DNA of 64,000 bases from Oikopleura dioica. Taxonomy: Eukaryota > Chordata > Appendicularia > Copelata > Oikopleuridae. Numbering within the stretch: the first letter of the stretch is position 1; each line of letters starts with the position of its first letter. The stretch lies in contig OU015569.1 of the NCBI GenBank assembly GCA_907165135.1, positions 2,356,001 to 2,420,000 on the forward strand, given 5' to 3'. Below are positions 12,829 through 26,042 of this stretch, piece by piece. A program made the translations under genes and the position numbers. The notes below the pieces were generated by a model. It worked only from the letters and a program-made list of their open reading frames with translations, was not told the origin of the DNA and did no database searches.

Positions 12829-15800
12829 GAAAAAAGAAGAGAGGGATTAAGTGGCGAGCACCTGCTGATTTTCAATTTCATTTAAAATGAATTAAGCGTA
12901 TCCAACTGTTGCTTAGAACTTCTAAACACCAAATTACGATGATAAACAAACAAAGCAAATACAATTGTATCTTCGCTTTTGTATTTTTCAACGTTATTTT
13001 ACCACCTTTGCAAGCTTGACAGTTTATGTCGTAGAAGTTCTTGTGTTCGAGTGTTTTCGAGTTGAGAGAATCGGAATTGTGAGAAAACCTGTGTAGAAAA
13101 TTAGGAGGTTTAGACGCGTGACTTGTTACCATGACGAGGCTTCATGTAGCTTGCGTGTTCGAAACACTAGAATCCGGGTTTCTACGTCCGCGCGGCGGAT
13201 CAACGCATCTCTCTTTTTTGAACGCGTGCTTTGATTTCTACCTTGCTAATTAAAGCGGTCACGAGCAGATTCCGCGAGTGGCGAGAGTCGTCAAAAAAAT
13301 CTTACGAAATCTAATGCGATCGAAAATCTGCGAAAAAAGCACCAGCGGATCCCGTTTTTTTTGCAAATCAAATTCGCTTTGGCAAAAATGATGCGCTTTC
13401 TAACCGCCCAAAACAGGCTGATCACGTGTCCGTGCGGGGAAAATAGCTACTTCTGCGAACTGCGCCAGCTCGATTATTAGGACTCGCACGTGAAAATTGA
13501 AGATTCACGGGCCCATAAGTGTCGGGGCATTAGTGTCGCTTTTCTTGATTCTTAGAAATCGCGACTCTTTTTTCTTCTTAGAGCATTGCAAAGGGAGAAA
13601 GAAGGCTGCGTTTCTTGTGTACATGGAATATTACGAACGGGCAGGGCTAAAAGAAAGATAAATGAATTGAACACAAACATTCGGGGAAGGGTGCCCGGAG
13701 CTTGCCAATCGTAATCGTAATCATAAATCTGCTGATAAGCGAGCCCTTCTTGGAAGATTATGCGTACCCGCAAATCAACGTCAATTCCAACTGTGACTTC
13801 TATTTTCCGTTCAACTTACAGTAATCAATCAAAGAAATCTGTCGTCGCAATTGTCCATCAATCAAATCTTTGACTGATAAATTAGAAAAAAGCGGAGATA
13901 ACTTAGTATCAGTCAACTTGACCAGCTCTTGTATAATCAGCTCACTGCATAATCATTTAGTCATTTATTGCTAATACTGGCATTGATAGTAAGTCGTTAC
14001 CTGTAACGTGGGCAAGACTAGAACCCTGAAGAATAAATGGCCATGATTCCTGACGAAATGAACGCGGATTTTGATAAAGAAAGGAGCGGAAAATTTGGAT
14101 CGTCTTTGGAGCAACAACGCTTGCCTCTCGAATTCACTAAAACATCAAACAATGAGGAGCACGGAACAGTGTGCGTTTTCTTTTTTCGGTGGATGATCTG
14201 GCGCAGATTCGCCAGTCCGCGGGGATTTATCTTGTTAACTCCCACGTTTTTGTCTTTTCGCAGTTGAAATTCCTCATTTTTCCAGCTGAAGCTTTCGTCC
14301 TTCAATAATAATCTATTTTTTCTTGTGCTATTTTTTGAAGCTTTTATCGGCTTATATTCTTCTCTCGAAGATTTCCATTATTGTGCGAGATTATTAAGTT
14401 CCGAAAAAGAGGGCAGAACTTGAGTAGTTCGGTAAGTGTTATGGGAGCTATCGGTGCTTGAAAGACTGTGAGCACGTGAGACGATAAGATTATCTGCGGC
14501 GGATCGCTCCTTCCAATAAAAGATTCTATCCGGATGCCGGCTTGGTTGAGCCACGTGCCCTGCAAAAACTAACCCGCTGATCATAATTACAGGCGCGCCT
14601 TCCGTATTTTCTAGCGGTTCCTGAATGCTTCTCTAAAATTTTTATCCTTCAAATTGCCTCCTTCGTTCTCTCTTCTCTGTTTATTACAGTAACAAGGCAC
14701 AGCGCTAGCTCTAGCTTATTTTAACAGAGGAGGAAAAATAAAATAAGCAGTAGCTGGGTTAATTATTGGAGCAATCGAACAGATAAGCGCGATAAGAGAA
14801 GCTCTCCCTGTCCAAATATTTGCCCAAATTGACAAGTGAAGGACGGAAAGCAGGTCCCGCGCTCTCCCGCTGCGTCTTATCAGTAGCATTCTGTAGAGTG
14901 TTCTAAGTAGAAGAGACGGCTGGAATCAACTTGGCAAAAGAAAATACTGGACGACAGTTGAGCTTCATCGCCAAAGTCTGTTCGCACTAGAAAAGGAATT
15001 CGTTTCTAATTCTAGATTTAGCGAAATAATCTGCAGCCAACGAAGAATTTAATCTTATTCACACAATTTTCTTCCAAGCTTTCTTCTAGCAATCTCGAAT
15101 TCCGAAGGAAAATTTGAAAAAAATTATCGTCGAAAAATTCAAATTCTTCCGGAGAGTCCTCGGCAATTCATTAATTAAAAGAAGCCTGAAAAATAGAGCC
15201 AGTACATTCTTGTGTCCGATAACCAAATGACCGGTCACCTGTGCTAACTCGAGATAAGCCAGCTCTTATAGCTACTCTCTTGGCGCGTGAAAACGTGAGT
15301 CCGTCACTGCTCGCCAGTAGATGCTACCGTCGAGTTTATCTGCCGATTTATTCTGACTATCGCCACTTGAAAGTCAATTTCAAGCACTTCAATACTGTAC
15401 TAAGATTCTAGCCTCGCAGCGTGGGTAATTAAGCACGTGCAGAAAAAAAGGTTCGTCGGAGGAAGTAAATATTTTACGTGGAAAGCGAAAAGACCAGCAT
15501 TCTTTAGAAAAATCTAAGAAGCGCCTGATTAACCTTACTCTATATAAAAAAGAGGAGCTCTAAAGAGGAAGATCACTGCGTTACCTCAAGCGGGCGGCGG
15601 AATCCGATAATCATCACTGGATTATCTGTAACCTCGCTTGTGGCTGCTTAGGCTGCCTCGCTGCGCTTCACAAAATTTATATTATTCAGGTAGCTCTTGC
15701 TTTTAATCCGCGACGAGAAGCAATACGGTAAGTAAACTTGTTGAAGCGGCGCTAATTACAGATACGTAAGCGACATTGGCTGCGATGACGTTGATTTTGA

Positions 15801-16361
15801 TGGAGGAGTCAAGAGCTCGTCATTAAGAGCCGAGGCGGCTCGATCTTGATTCGCACTTGGATCGTGCCGCTTTCTCAAATTGGAATTCTTTTCTCAGGCC
15901 TCGCTTTCAGGATTCTCGCTTTTTTGTTTAGGCGGAAAACGTGGCATTAAATATAGAAATATTTTCATCAACTTCAAGTTATCATAAATGAAAATAGTGT
16001 TACGCTGCCATTTCCGTATTATACAAATTATTACAGAGCTGCATAAGTGTATTTATCTTGCCATCAAACGTGGGCATAATTACCGTAGTGGTTGCTTTTT
16101 AATTTGTTTTTAATCTATTTATTTTTCTTTTCAAAATTCTAAATTATTCGCGCTTGAAGATAGAAGGGTCCAAAAAATGCCCGTGAAGTCGGTTCTCGCA
16201 AAAGGTCGGGTTTTCGTGGCACAATTGAATGATAAAAGGGTTGAAGCTGATTTTTATGTGGTCTGGTCGTTGGAGAGCTTCCTCTTCGTCATCTTTGTGG
16301 TGCTCCTTATTTGACTTCCAGTAAGCTGGATTGTGCTCTTCTTCTTAGGGCTTTCCTTAAG
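12829..16361. other. Gene-poor interval
   Basis: No exon series with matching splice phases could be assembled here on either strand. Short open frames, such as one at 14037-14267 on the plus strand beginning MAMIPDEMNADF, lack supporting neighbours. The sequence is AT-rich with no recognisable RNA gene. Confidence 0.4.
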
Positions 16362-16369
16362 GTACCCTG

Positions 16370-16676
16370 CTGGGCTCGGCAACCTGAGTAGAAAACCTGA
16401 GCGTCAAAATTTTAGCGTCATCCAACTTTGTCGAAGAATCACCCAACTTAAGGCCCCTTTTAAAATTTCTTGTCATCCAAAAAGGGGCCTTAAGTTAGGG
16501 TTTCACTGTATTTAAATTCTGGCGAAGCCGCTTTGCGGCTTCGTTTCTTAAAAAGCCGTTTTGCGGCTTTTCATCTTTGCTCTTTCAGACCCTGACTCAG
16601 GTACCCTGCGCTCGGCAACCTTCGTGGAAAACCTGAGTCAGGGTCTAAAAGATGTAACACAGGTTGCCGAGTCCAG
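16370..16676. mobile_element. A-family foldback elements, nested or composite copy
   Basis: A left terminus (CTGGGCTCGGCAACC at 16370) leads into family sequence that contains a foreign insert with its own palindrome (GGCCCCTTTTAAAATTTCTTG near 16450 and a complementary stretch near 16478). The copy is cut off at 16600. The 8-mer GTACCCTG occurs immediately before the element (16362-16369) and again at 16601-16608, a clear 8-bp direct duplication. A second family terminus (GCTCGGCAACC) starts right after it and closes at 16676, so two insertions abut or one inserted in the other. Confidence 0.75.
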
Positions 16677-19600
16677 GTTTCAGCTGTCGAGTAAACACCC
16701 TTGCTAAAATTCTTGATATGAGAAAGCCCTTGCGTAAAAGTAGAAGTGGTCTTGTTCGAGGAAGATTTCTCTTGAAAAAAACTCTTCCATCTGCAAAAAT
16801 TGACGTTGCGCTGAAAACTCCAAAAGCGAGCAATATTTTTACCATTTTAAAAATTGCCCGACTAAATTTTACTCGATTCTGGCGACGCATAAATTAGATC
16901 AGTTCAATATATTTTTTTCGTTTTCGCGTCACTTGAATAATTGAGGTGGCCTAACACTGGTAATGATTTATTTAAAAGCGAGCTTTCTACGGGTTTACTA
17001 TTTGGGAAACGTCATTTTCGATGCTTTCAATATTGGGACGCGATTTCAAGACGGAATTTAACCAAGTTCATTGCTGAAAAAACAGATTTATCGACGTTTT
17101 TTCAAAAAAAAATCATGAATTCCGGGCAGGTTTTCGAATCGGAAAATATGCCAGTAACTGTCACTGTATGTCGGAGCAGACATTTTATTTGGTTTCTGCC
17201 AGTTATTGTTATTTTTCTTTGCTATTTTTTTAATATTAATTGACAGCTCATTCGATCAAAAATGATTGTATACCTCTTTTTTTGGCGCTAGAAATTGCAG
17301 AAGAACAGATTACGTGTAAACTTTAAGTCCCTCGATCTTGAAATTGGTCGCTAGCCTCCAACTCCGAAGTTGGACGTGTTTCCAGATAATCGCAAATTAT
17401 ACCTTTCAAAAAATAACCTGTGCGGGTGCAAATGAAAATCTCGTTTTAAATCATCGCCATAGCTTCTTAATCCAATTCACAGTTCAAGCAAAATGGCCAC
17501 CTTTTTCCACAAAATCAAATGATCCAAAAATTCGAGTTACAAGAGTGTATTTTTGATGGTAGAAATTTGAAAAATTATTTGGCTGAAAATATAGTTCAAA
17601 GCAAAAGAAAATCTCATCTTTCTTTGTACAGTCATTTTATGCAAGCTTTTTATATATTTTTAAAGTAACACGAGGCTTCGCAATTCTTGAGGAAGAGGAG
17701 ACCACGTAGTTTACGAGAAAGGGACTTGAATAAATTGCATGACGCGGCCAAAGTGTGATAATACGCAAAGTTATAATGAGCACTGGTCGAGCTGGCCGAG
17801 CAAATAATTTCTTATTTGTATATTTCGACTTGTCACATCCTGTTCTTGCAAAAGACGTTCTAGTAGAACTACTAACTGTAGCATTTCCTACTCCTTTTTT
17901 CCATCAGCTTGCATTATTATCTATTCAGAATAGAATATTCTGTAGCTGCCGATTTTTGTCTACTTGCCGACTTTATTTAGTCTGATTGACACTAGCTATC
18001 TATCATCAGGTATTTCATTAAATTAAATATTCGGATTAAAAAAGGCTGTCTGCTAGACATTAGAATGAGCAGAGAGTCTCTGCCAGAGACACAGAAAACT
18101 TTGAACGCAAAACATTTAGTCAGAAGTAAGAAAAGTTCAACCATAATATTTTTTTAAACTGACTCAGCCCTTGAATATTCAGGCGCCGTTTAATAAAGCT
18201 GGCAATAATAGAAACGGGGCGAAAAATTTCTGCGACATTCCGTCGATCACTTCGAACGTGTCCTTCTGTGTGCCGTCACGATTTTCGTGAAGCTGGGATT
18301 TTCTAAAGCATACCAAGAAGTTTCCTCATCTTTTCGCGTCTTAAAACATTTAAGAATGCGGCAGATCAGGCAGCTTTTCTTTTGAACGAAAAATGCAAAA
18401 GAAGCTATACATTCCTGAGAAAAAAAAGTACAGGACAAGAATCGGACAAGCTCTTGAATCGTTTTCGCGGAAATAAAAACATAAATTCAGCCCGATAAAG
18501 AGAGCACCTGCGGATTGAGTCGTTCTAAATCGGAAGTATTTCCTACCCATGTTAAATCAAGTGCCGCTTTACAGAGTTATCAAGCGCGAGCGAAAATCGT
18601 AATATTGATGAACTCTCTGGGATTTAAGAGCCATTCTAAATCTGATAAGACGAGTTTGAGCAGCATCGTCACTATCGATTTTTTTTATTTTGGAATCTGG
18701 ACGAAGAAAAACGATCAAAGAAGCGGATCCGAGTGTGAAAGAAGCGCTCACCGAGTGGCCCCGCGCGAGGTTTACTCAAGTTGTTATTCCTAGCGTTTGA
18801 GGAGGAGATTGGGCGAATTTAATGTTTTCCTTCCTCTTCAAGTTGGACGGGCCTGCCGCCTTTGTATCTACGTTTTTCTCGAAAGCGTGCCAATTCCGCA
18901 AACTTTCAAACACGCTCTTATCGAAATCTTCTAACCGTTAGCAGAATCGACTACGCCCGCCTCTCGGCTTGCGGTCCACTCGCTGACAAACGAAAATCAC
19001 CAAACATAAATACATTACGAAAAGACACATCGTACTACTCTAACACTGTCAAAAATGAGGGATTCACTGTTTAATTTAATAACAGTCTGACAGAAAAGTG
19101 CGCCGTTGAAAAAACTTTGAAATTTATAATAAATTTTCTAGTTTGGATATATTTTATAATTTTCGAAAAATATATAAACTTTCTCTCTTTTTTTTTGCGC
19201 GGCGATGGAAAATCTGTTATTGAAAGTTTGTCGAATTTCACTTGTGGTCACTCAGAGTCACGTTTTGATTAGATTCAAGAGCGGCCCTTGCCTGATTCCT
19301 ACCTACAAGCCTGGTAATATCAACTGCCTTTCCGGCTTTTCTTTTTCAGCGAGAATTCCCTTGGATTATCCCAATTTAAACCCCTACGAGATCTTAGGTC
19401 GTTTCTATCATTTATTTTTCCAACTAACTAAGCTGTGGTTAATGTTAACAGAGTTGTAATAGAAAAGTGGTTAGAGATTGTAGTTGCTTTGTAATTATTG
19501 TCATGGGTCACGGACCAAGGCCAACAACACTGTGGAATATTTCACCGAAAATACAAGCTTCTTTTGGACAGAAAAAACTCGTCGTAATTGACGCGGTAGT
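16677..19600. other. Gene-poor interval
   Basis: Only short unsupported frames are seen. One of 100 codons at 16941-17243 ends in a hydrophobic run but has no start context or splice partners. No RNA gene or repeat array was recognised. Confidence 0.35.
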
Positions 19601-19619
19601 AGGGGGTTATCATTCGAGC

Positions 19620-19695
19620 TGCCCCTAACCCTAAACCTAACCCAGGGGGCTTCGCCCCCCTTGAGAGTTCCTAGTCCCTAACCCTAACCACGAGC
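19620..19695. repeat. Interstitial telomere-like repeats (CCCTAA)
   Basis: Degenerate CCCTAA units flank a C/G-rich palindrome (GGGGGCTTCGCCCCC): 'ccctaaccctaaacctaaccc' on the left and 'ccctaaccctaacc' on the right. The unit is the vertebrate-type telomere repeat. It ends in 'gagcccag', which equals the terminus of the A-family foldback element, suggesting repair- or transposon-associated insertion. Confidence 0.75.
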
Positions 19696-20459
19696 CCAGA
19701 TTCTAGAGATATTGGATTGCTCGAATCATAGGCTCGAATGATACGATCGAGGCATTTATCTTACGAAACCAAAATTAACGGAATCGCTGCAATTTTGCTT
19801 CTTTTTCTAAAGAGAAAAAATATTGATAAGGGTGTCAAGATGTTAAAACTACGAGAAAAAAAAGGGGAGAAGAGGTTCAATCCCCTAATTTTTTTTAGAT
19901 CGATTGGGTCTAAAAGGATGTGTTCTGCATTTTGAAATTCAGAATTGTGAGGATTACGATTTCTCCGGAGCTGCTGAAGAAGTCCAATATGCTCCATCCG
20001 GGTTATGCATCAGAGCGATCCTTCTCTCGAAGGCGGCGAGTCGCGTTGCAGATAAGCCCGGCTCCGTCACAACTAAGTAGCGTCGGCTTTCCTCCAGGTT
20101 ACCCCGCTCAACCAACGTGCCTCAGCTGAAATTTAATGGCTATAAAAGTGTTCTCACGAATGTGCTTGTTAGCAACAGGTTTCGTAAATGGGCTCTATTT
20201 GATTGCGGTTGCTCTCCACTCAGAATCTGGCAGTTACGAGCGCCCTAGCCTCAATCACCCACCCGCGGTCTTAAATTTTCACTTAAAACATTTTATGTTC
20301 CATTTTCGGCAAATTGAATCAAATACACTAATTTTTATACTACTGTCCCTTTCAGAAGATTTTGCTATTAGCAAGATAAATTCAATTAATTACTTTAATC
20401 AATAAAATTTATTTCCTTCTTTGAAGCGGCTTCCCTAGAATATAAAAAATAGATTGAAA

Positions 20460-20572
20460 TGATAATTCGGCTAAGCCGCTTTGCGGCTTTGTTTAAAAAG
20501 TCGCTCCATTTAGTTTCCATTTAGCTCTTTAAGACCCTGACTCAGGTTTTCTACACAGGTTGCCGAGTCCAG
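20460..20572. mobile_element. A-family foldback element, right-hand half
   Basis: The interval carries the internal palindrome (GCCGCTTTGCGGC) and the complete right arm ending CTACACAGGTTGCCGAGTCCAG at 20572. The left arm is absent, so this is a truncated copy. Confidence 0.75.
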
Positions 20573-21021
20573 CTTACCCGTGAATTAACAAGATTTTGAT
20601 CAATTAATTAGACGTAATCAACTGAACAGTTAGTTGACGACCTTGAGGTTGTCTGACGAGTTCCTATTATTTGTAGAATTGCGTAGTTTTGAAGATTTGT
20701 TTGGAGTTTGATGATCTGCGTGGAAATTTGCAAAACCATTAGAAATCTCGGGCTCCTGGCAACAGTTGCCAAATTTAAAACAGTCAAAAAACTTTCGCAA
20801 ATAGAGAGAAAAATCACAATTTGGAATCAGAAAAAAAAACAGAATATAAGAAAACAAAAGGCTTGAAAATCTTCATTTATTTCTTGCGAAAATGGGAAAC
20901 TGTTGCAGCACGGAAAATAATGTTATTCAGCCAGACAATCATTCTTTAGGTTTGGGTCGATTACTTTTTTTGTCATAATTGGACAACAAGATGGAAAAAT
21001 TACCAAAAAAAAAGGAAAAAT

Positions 21022-21133
21022 CTGGGCTTGGCAACCTGTGTAGAAAACCTGAGTCAGGAATGGTAGTTTCGCGAAGGTTTGCTTGAAAATCAGACCCTGA
21101 CTCAGGTTTTCTACACAGGTTCGAGAGCTCGTG
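21022..21133. mobile_element. A-family foldback element, internally deleted copy
   Basis: It starts CTGGGCTTGGCAACCTGTG and closes with GACTCAGGTTTTCTACACAG followed by a degraded end (GTTCGAGAGCTCG). The centre of both arms has been lost. Confidence 0.75.
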
Positions 21134-21599
21134 GTAGAATAATGAATCGATAGATTTTTAAAATTTATGCAATCAAAATTAAAAATTTTGGCAAAATTCA
21201 AATTTTAAGCATTATCTTATTAAAGTTATTAAATTTGATATATGCTTTATTCTTGAATTGAGCAAAAGTTATGTACTACTAATTTCAATAAAATATCTGC
21301 GAAACTGGAGAACTAAAAATTCGCAAAAAGGTTGAACGTGTATAAACGAAGCATATATAATTTTCGCGTGAATCTACGGTAAGCCACGTTATGAAATGAA
21401 GAAGAGCATTGTATAAGAATAAGAGCAAGTAGGCCCGTGCAATTTGCGAGTGCGGCCAACTTGCCGAAAAGCGGCCGAAAGCCAAAAGAATGGAAACACG
21501 TGCTTTGCGACATTCCTTCGCGAAATGTGAATTCCGAATCTCGCAAAATCTGACATCGCCAAAATTTCCGAGCACTTCCTAGCCCGTGCTTTTACAAGC

Positions 21600-24007
21600 T
21601 CTTACTCTTCCATCCTTTTCCTCTTTTCGACCCGAAAAAACAGCGTCGTCGACGAGCTACTACGACGAACAAGAAGCCCCGATTAAGATTTTCGCCGATG
21701 AAAGTCAACGACGACCCTCAAATGCTTCTCAAATCACGCACTTTTCCGACGACATTCTTAAAAAGTAAGGTTCCTGAGAAAAAATCCCTTTCCCTGAGCT
21801 CGGACAAGGCGTCACTAAGGGAGCTCTTTACTAATATTGACAGAAGCACAAGCCACATCACATGCAGTGTGTGAGATAAAAACGAAATGCTTAGACAAAG
21901 GTTAATCCTAATTGCTTTATGAAAAGCATCTGGCGCTTCGGAGGTATTTTTTGTGATGTCTGACGATCTTTGATCTATTTCGACCCTAATTGGTATTTTC
22001 GTTCAAATAGAATTCCTGGCGCCTGGGTCAAATATGGGTAATCAACTAGAAGTAGTGTAACTCCTCCGAGAAGGTCTAATGCTGATAATTACCCTCGGCG
22101 GATTTGAATTTTTTCATTTGCGAACGGCGCTGCTGCTCGAGTGCGCACTACTAACAAGCAAAAATATTTTCTTTTTGATAACGCCCGCACCGATTTAAAA
22201 GCATTAGAGAGTCGACGCCCAAAACGTCTGTTTAGACCCGCCGTCAAGCTTCCTGAAACGGTCGACATTGTCGAGGAAGACGGAGATTCGGCAGATGGCG
22301 ATTCGGCTTTTGAGGAGGAGCCTTCTGAGCTGCGAGATGCTCAGCCTTCGGTGGGGCCTATGCCTGCAGGATCGGTTTGCAAAGGGTCGATGTCCTGCTT
22401 AGCTTAGTAACTGATTTAGGGTCGATAAGGGGGCCCTTCAAGATCACCCGCATAGAAAACGCTATAGGGGCGCCCTCTTTTGATTGAGCTCTGAGATAAA
22501 ATCTGGCGCATAAAACCATTGAATCATAATTTCAAAATGAAGCTCAATGCTTAAAAATATCTGTATTCATATCGACATTTATTTTATCATAAAATGAAAA
22601 CGAAAGCTGTTTCTTCAATATCCTGAACTTTATGCCAGACCCTTTTCAATAAAAATGATTCTAAAGTGCTCTTTACATTGTAAATCGTTTAAAAAAGACA
22701 GAAGACATTCCACAGCTACACAGGAAGCAATTTTCATTTATCAGTCAGCTTCGAGAGCGGCGGACAGAATACACCAGGAGAATTTCAGGATGAAATCGCT
22801 CGAAAGTAAGTTTCCCTCTTCAGATAACAATGGTTTAGACATGTCATTAAAAAATAGACGCAGTGTTCTTCGTCAAATATGTACCCAAGTGAAACAGCTT
22901 TGCTGCTTGCAAATGAGCCAGTAAAGTTCGCTTTCGAAATGTTAATGGACTGCTCCATAACACGATCAGAAAGTCGCAGACAAAAAGAGTTTTTAAGCAG
23001 TTTAAAAAGGAGGATTTATTTTGTTTAGACGTACCGCGAAAGCCGAAAAGTCGAAAGTCCTGGATCGCGCTGCCCACGTCGCACAAGATCCCATCTGCCG
23101 AGGTTCTAGAGGAATCTTCCAAACACCAGGTGAGTCCTTTTAGAGGCATAATTCTACCCTAGAAAACATGTTAGAACAGATAAAGTGTCCTTTTTTTCGT
23201 GATTGTGATTGATAACGCTCACTAACAGAGACTCTGAGTCACGCTCATATTACGTTGACTGCTTATTTTGTTTGTTGGCGCTTTTTGACCCCACAACCAA
23301 GGATCATCATTTTACCACAATTGCTAACCAGCCTGGTTAACTCGGGTAAATAAATGTTACTCGAAGTTAAGAAAAGTACTGTAAATGAAGTGAGAATAAA
23401 TACGTCCTCTTTTCTAGGATCTGCATCATAAAGATCTCCACATCGTAGAAAATATCATCGAAGAAGAAGATTACTACCGAAAGACAATGAACCGAGGGCG
23501 GCCGAGCATAAGCATCCAGCCACAACCGGAGTCGGCCTTTCTCGCCGAGCTGCGAAGAAAACAGAACGAGCCGCAAGTCCGCATCGCCGAGGAGAACAGC
23601 CGCGAGAGCAGTAGGAGCGGGGCCAGCTATAATAGCAAAGGCAGCTTTATTCCGGTAAGTACCGCTAAGCACCCTCCCCAATTCGCGCGAATCACGTTGC
23701 CATCTCTCGAGAACCGATCTTTTTGTCAAGTACTATTTTATAATTAGGAGAAAGAAGAGACTAAAGTTAAATTCGAAGAAGACAGTAAACCCAGTACAGA
23801 AAGTACTGATGATACTATTGAAAAGGTCCCAGTAAGTTTTACAAACAATTTCGCCCATCGAATTTGTTTGAAATCGACGCATGAACTAATCGCCAATTTC
23901 AGCCAATTTCGCGAAAATTTAGAAAAAAATTTCTAAATTTTTGAATTCAAATTTTGGAACTTCCATTTGAATATTATCTTCTCTAGAATATCGAATCAGA
24001 TTTTTGA
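21600..24007 (+). CDS. Unrecognised multi-exon gene, probably disordered cytosolic protein
   Basis: Five exons join with matching phases and GT-AG borders: 22745-22805, 23029-23129, 23418-23654, 23748-23831 and 23987-24007, the last ending in TGA. Two upstream open stretches (about 21640-21764, ending in a GTAAGG donor, and about 22142-22390, acidic and rich in S/D/E) probably belong to the same gene, but their junctions are unclear. The protein is charged and low-complexity in parts, with basic patches (RKPKSRKSW) and an acidic tail. The segment SAFLAELRRKQ resembles the helix of WH2 actin-binding motifs, but the following LKKV/LKKT-type part is missing, so no function is assigned. There is no signal peptide or membrane segment in what can be read. 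Confidence 0.55.
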
Positions 24008-24507
24008 CAAGCCGAAAAATTCTTTCACAAAGTTGAATTCAAATCTCAAAATTTATTTTAGGTTAGTCCTCTTCACGAAGTCGACTGAGGAAGAAAAAAA
24101 ACGACCCTATCGAGAAAACTCTGACTGTATAAATTGGTGCTTTAGTGTGACTGTAAATAAATACGCGAAGATGTAGTTGTGAACTGTTGGAAGCGACTCG
24201 GCTAAAGCGAAGAAGCGAATTTCGCGTGTGTTCTTCAATTTGTAAAATTCGTGAGCGCGTGTAACCTGCGCGTACTCGTCTACCCTGATTATTTATGATA
24301 GTCGTCATTTGCTTGTAAGAAACAAGCGTTTTGGGCTCAATTAGTCTTATCAGCGGCAGTTTGGCGGATTTTGAATTCGCGTTCGTGCTGCTAATCGCGT
24401 GTTAGAACGTCTCGCACAGAGCTACCTATCGTTCAACTAAATCTAAGCCATAACATCGAAACTGGGGTCTCCCCTGCCAGAAGAGACAACCTAAAGATGC
24501 CCATCTT

Positions 24508-24558
24508 CCGACCTGTGTAGAAAGCCTGAGTCAGGATTTCTACACAGGTCGAGTCCAG
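24508..24558. mobile_element. A-family foldback element, minimal hairpin remnant
   Basis: Only the outer arm words survive, facing each other: GACCTGTGTAGAAAGCCTGAG and TTCTACACAGGTCGAGTCCAG, with almost no centre. Confidence 0.65.
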
Positions 24559-24590
24559 ATGCCCAGATTTGCAAATTTTCGAAAATTTTT

Positions 24591-24697
24591 TCTGAGCTGA
24601 GCTAGCTGAGCTGAGCTGGCTGTTTTCGAAAAACTATTGAGCTGAGCTGAGCTGAGCTGACCCAAACCTGAAAATTGCTGAGCTGAGCTGAGCTGTA
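24591..24697. repeat. TGAGC pentanucleotide tandem repeats
   Basis: Three clusters of (TGAGC)n, each of about three to five units, are separated by short unique spacers within about 110 bp. Confidence 0.85.
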
Positions 24698-25309
24698 GCG
24701 GATTTTGAATTCGAGCGTCATCACTTTCTGCAAAAATGATAAATACGTAATTATTCTTGTGCGAGAATGTATGAATTATTCGGGAGGCATAGTTTTTAAT
24801 TTTGAAGAGGGAGCTATTTATTACTGCTACACAGATATTTGACATGCTTCAATTATGAAATTAACACACGTTGCTGTGTTCGTATCTCGCCTTGTTTGAC
24901 TGGCCAAGGTTGAAACTTGAAAGGTGCTGATTGTAATTATCAATTGCAATTTCATTGTTTCATCGCTTGTCGCAATTCAACGGCCATGTCAAATTCGCAA
25001 TACCAAGTGCGGTTTCTATGTAAGTCTAATTATGACGCTATTGTTTAACACTAGAACATCACCATCATCTCGTAACATCAACAACCCCCTGAAAAGACGC
25101 AATCCCTGATTCGCACTAAATTGACCCCAGAACAACGATTAAAAATCATAAGAAAATCTCGACGTTGGTTTTCATTTTTGAATCTGATTACGGTTTGTTG
25201 GAATGGCTCGGTCTGAATGACATTATCTGATGAAGGAAATTTTCATTCTCTGCTCGACGCACTTGAAATCAGTTTCTTCAACTCAAATCTGAATAAACTT
25301 AAGTTTTTC

Positions 25310-26042
25310 ATGTCAGAATCGGACTCTCAAAATACTTTTCAAGAGAGGTATGAAGCTTGGGCAAACCAGATTCCTTGTATTCGGACAAGTGTACGTGGTG
25401 ATTGGAGGGACTACGTCTGGGAATGGAATGAATCGTTGCCATGTGAGTCCTGTGAAGTGTAGGTCAACAATATTAATTCATTAAAAGTGAATTTTCGAAG
25501 TTTAACTGACATTATGTGGAAATTTGGAGAAAAATCCTGGTGTTCAGCATGTTATCTTAATTCGGACCCACATATTCGGAGAACTGGAAAGCCATACAGA
25601 GTTGATGCTATTCTCTTTTGCCAATGGTGTCAGAACAAGTTGTCTTTTTGGGAGGCGTGTGAAGGCATATGTTGCAACATAGGACTTGAACGGCAACAAT
25701 CATTGCAAACCACGTTTTTTATATTCGAAGAACCAAGTCTTCGCGACCGACACATTCCATTGGAACTAAAACAACTCGATGAAATCAAAAAAGAACAAAA
25801 ATTCCTTCAATACGACAATGAGCTTGCTAAGCTCAACTACGGGTTTTCACAAGAACTACTTGCGAAGCTCAAATACGAGTCCACACAAGAAAGACTTGCT
25901 CTTCACGACGAAAAGGAAAAAATGGCTCGTGAACGTTTAGGTCGAATCCTTATCAAGGCTGGAAAATCATTGATCGCCAACGGTAAGAGCAACTTCATTG
26001 TTTGTTTTTTATGAGTTTTCAGAGGACACAAAAAAGGGGTGA
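25310..26042 (+). CDS. Small zinc-binding (CxxC x2) coiled-coil protein, 3 exons
   Basis: Exons 25310-25442, 25488-25982 and 26023-26042 join in phase with GT-AG introns of 45 and 40 nt, giving a 215-residue protein that starts at ATG 25310 (MSESDSQN) and ends NEDTKKG. Residues about 60-110 contain two CxxC pairs (WCSACY and FCQWCQ) about 31 residues apart, a spacing typical of a four-cysteine zinc knuckle or ribbon. Two more cysteines follow (ICCNIG). The C-terminal 90 residues are a charged helix likely to form a coiled coil, with two similar segments (YDNELAKLNYGFSQELLAKL and its near repeat). The pairing suggests a protein-interaction or nucleic-acid-binding adaptor, which is inference. 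An alternative in-frame ATG lies upstream at 25217. Confidence 0.7.

Noticed and set aside
14037-14267. Plus-strand ORF beginning MAMIPDEMNADF
   Set aside because: The C-terminal part reads as low-complexity intronic sequence and no splice-consistent neighbour exists.
16450-16500. Palindromic AAGGCCCC insert considered as a separate transposon
   Set aside because: Too short, with no target duplication. It is treated as part of the composite A-family locus.
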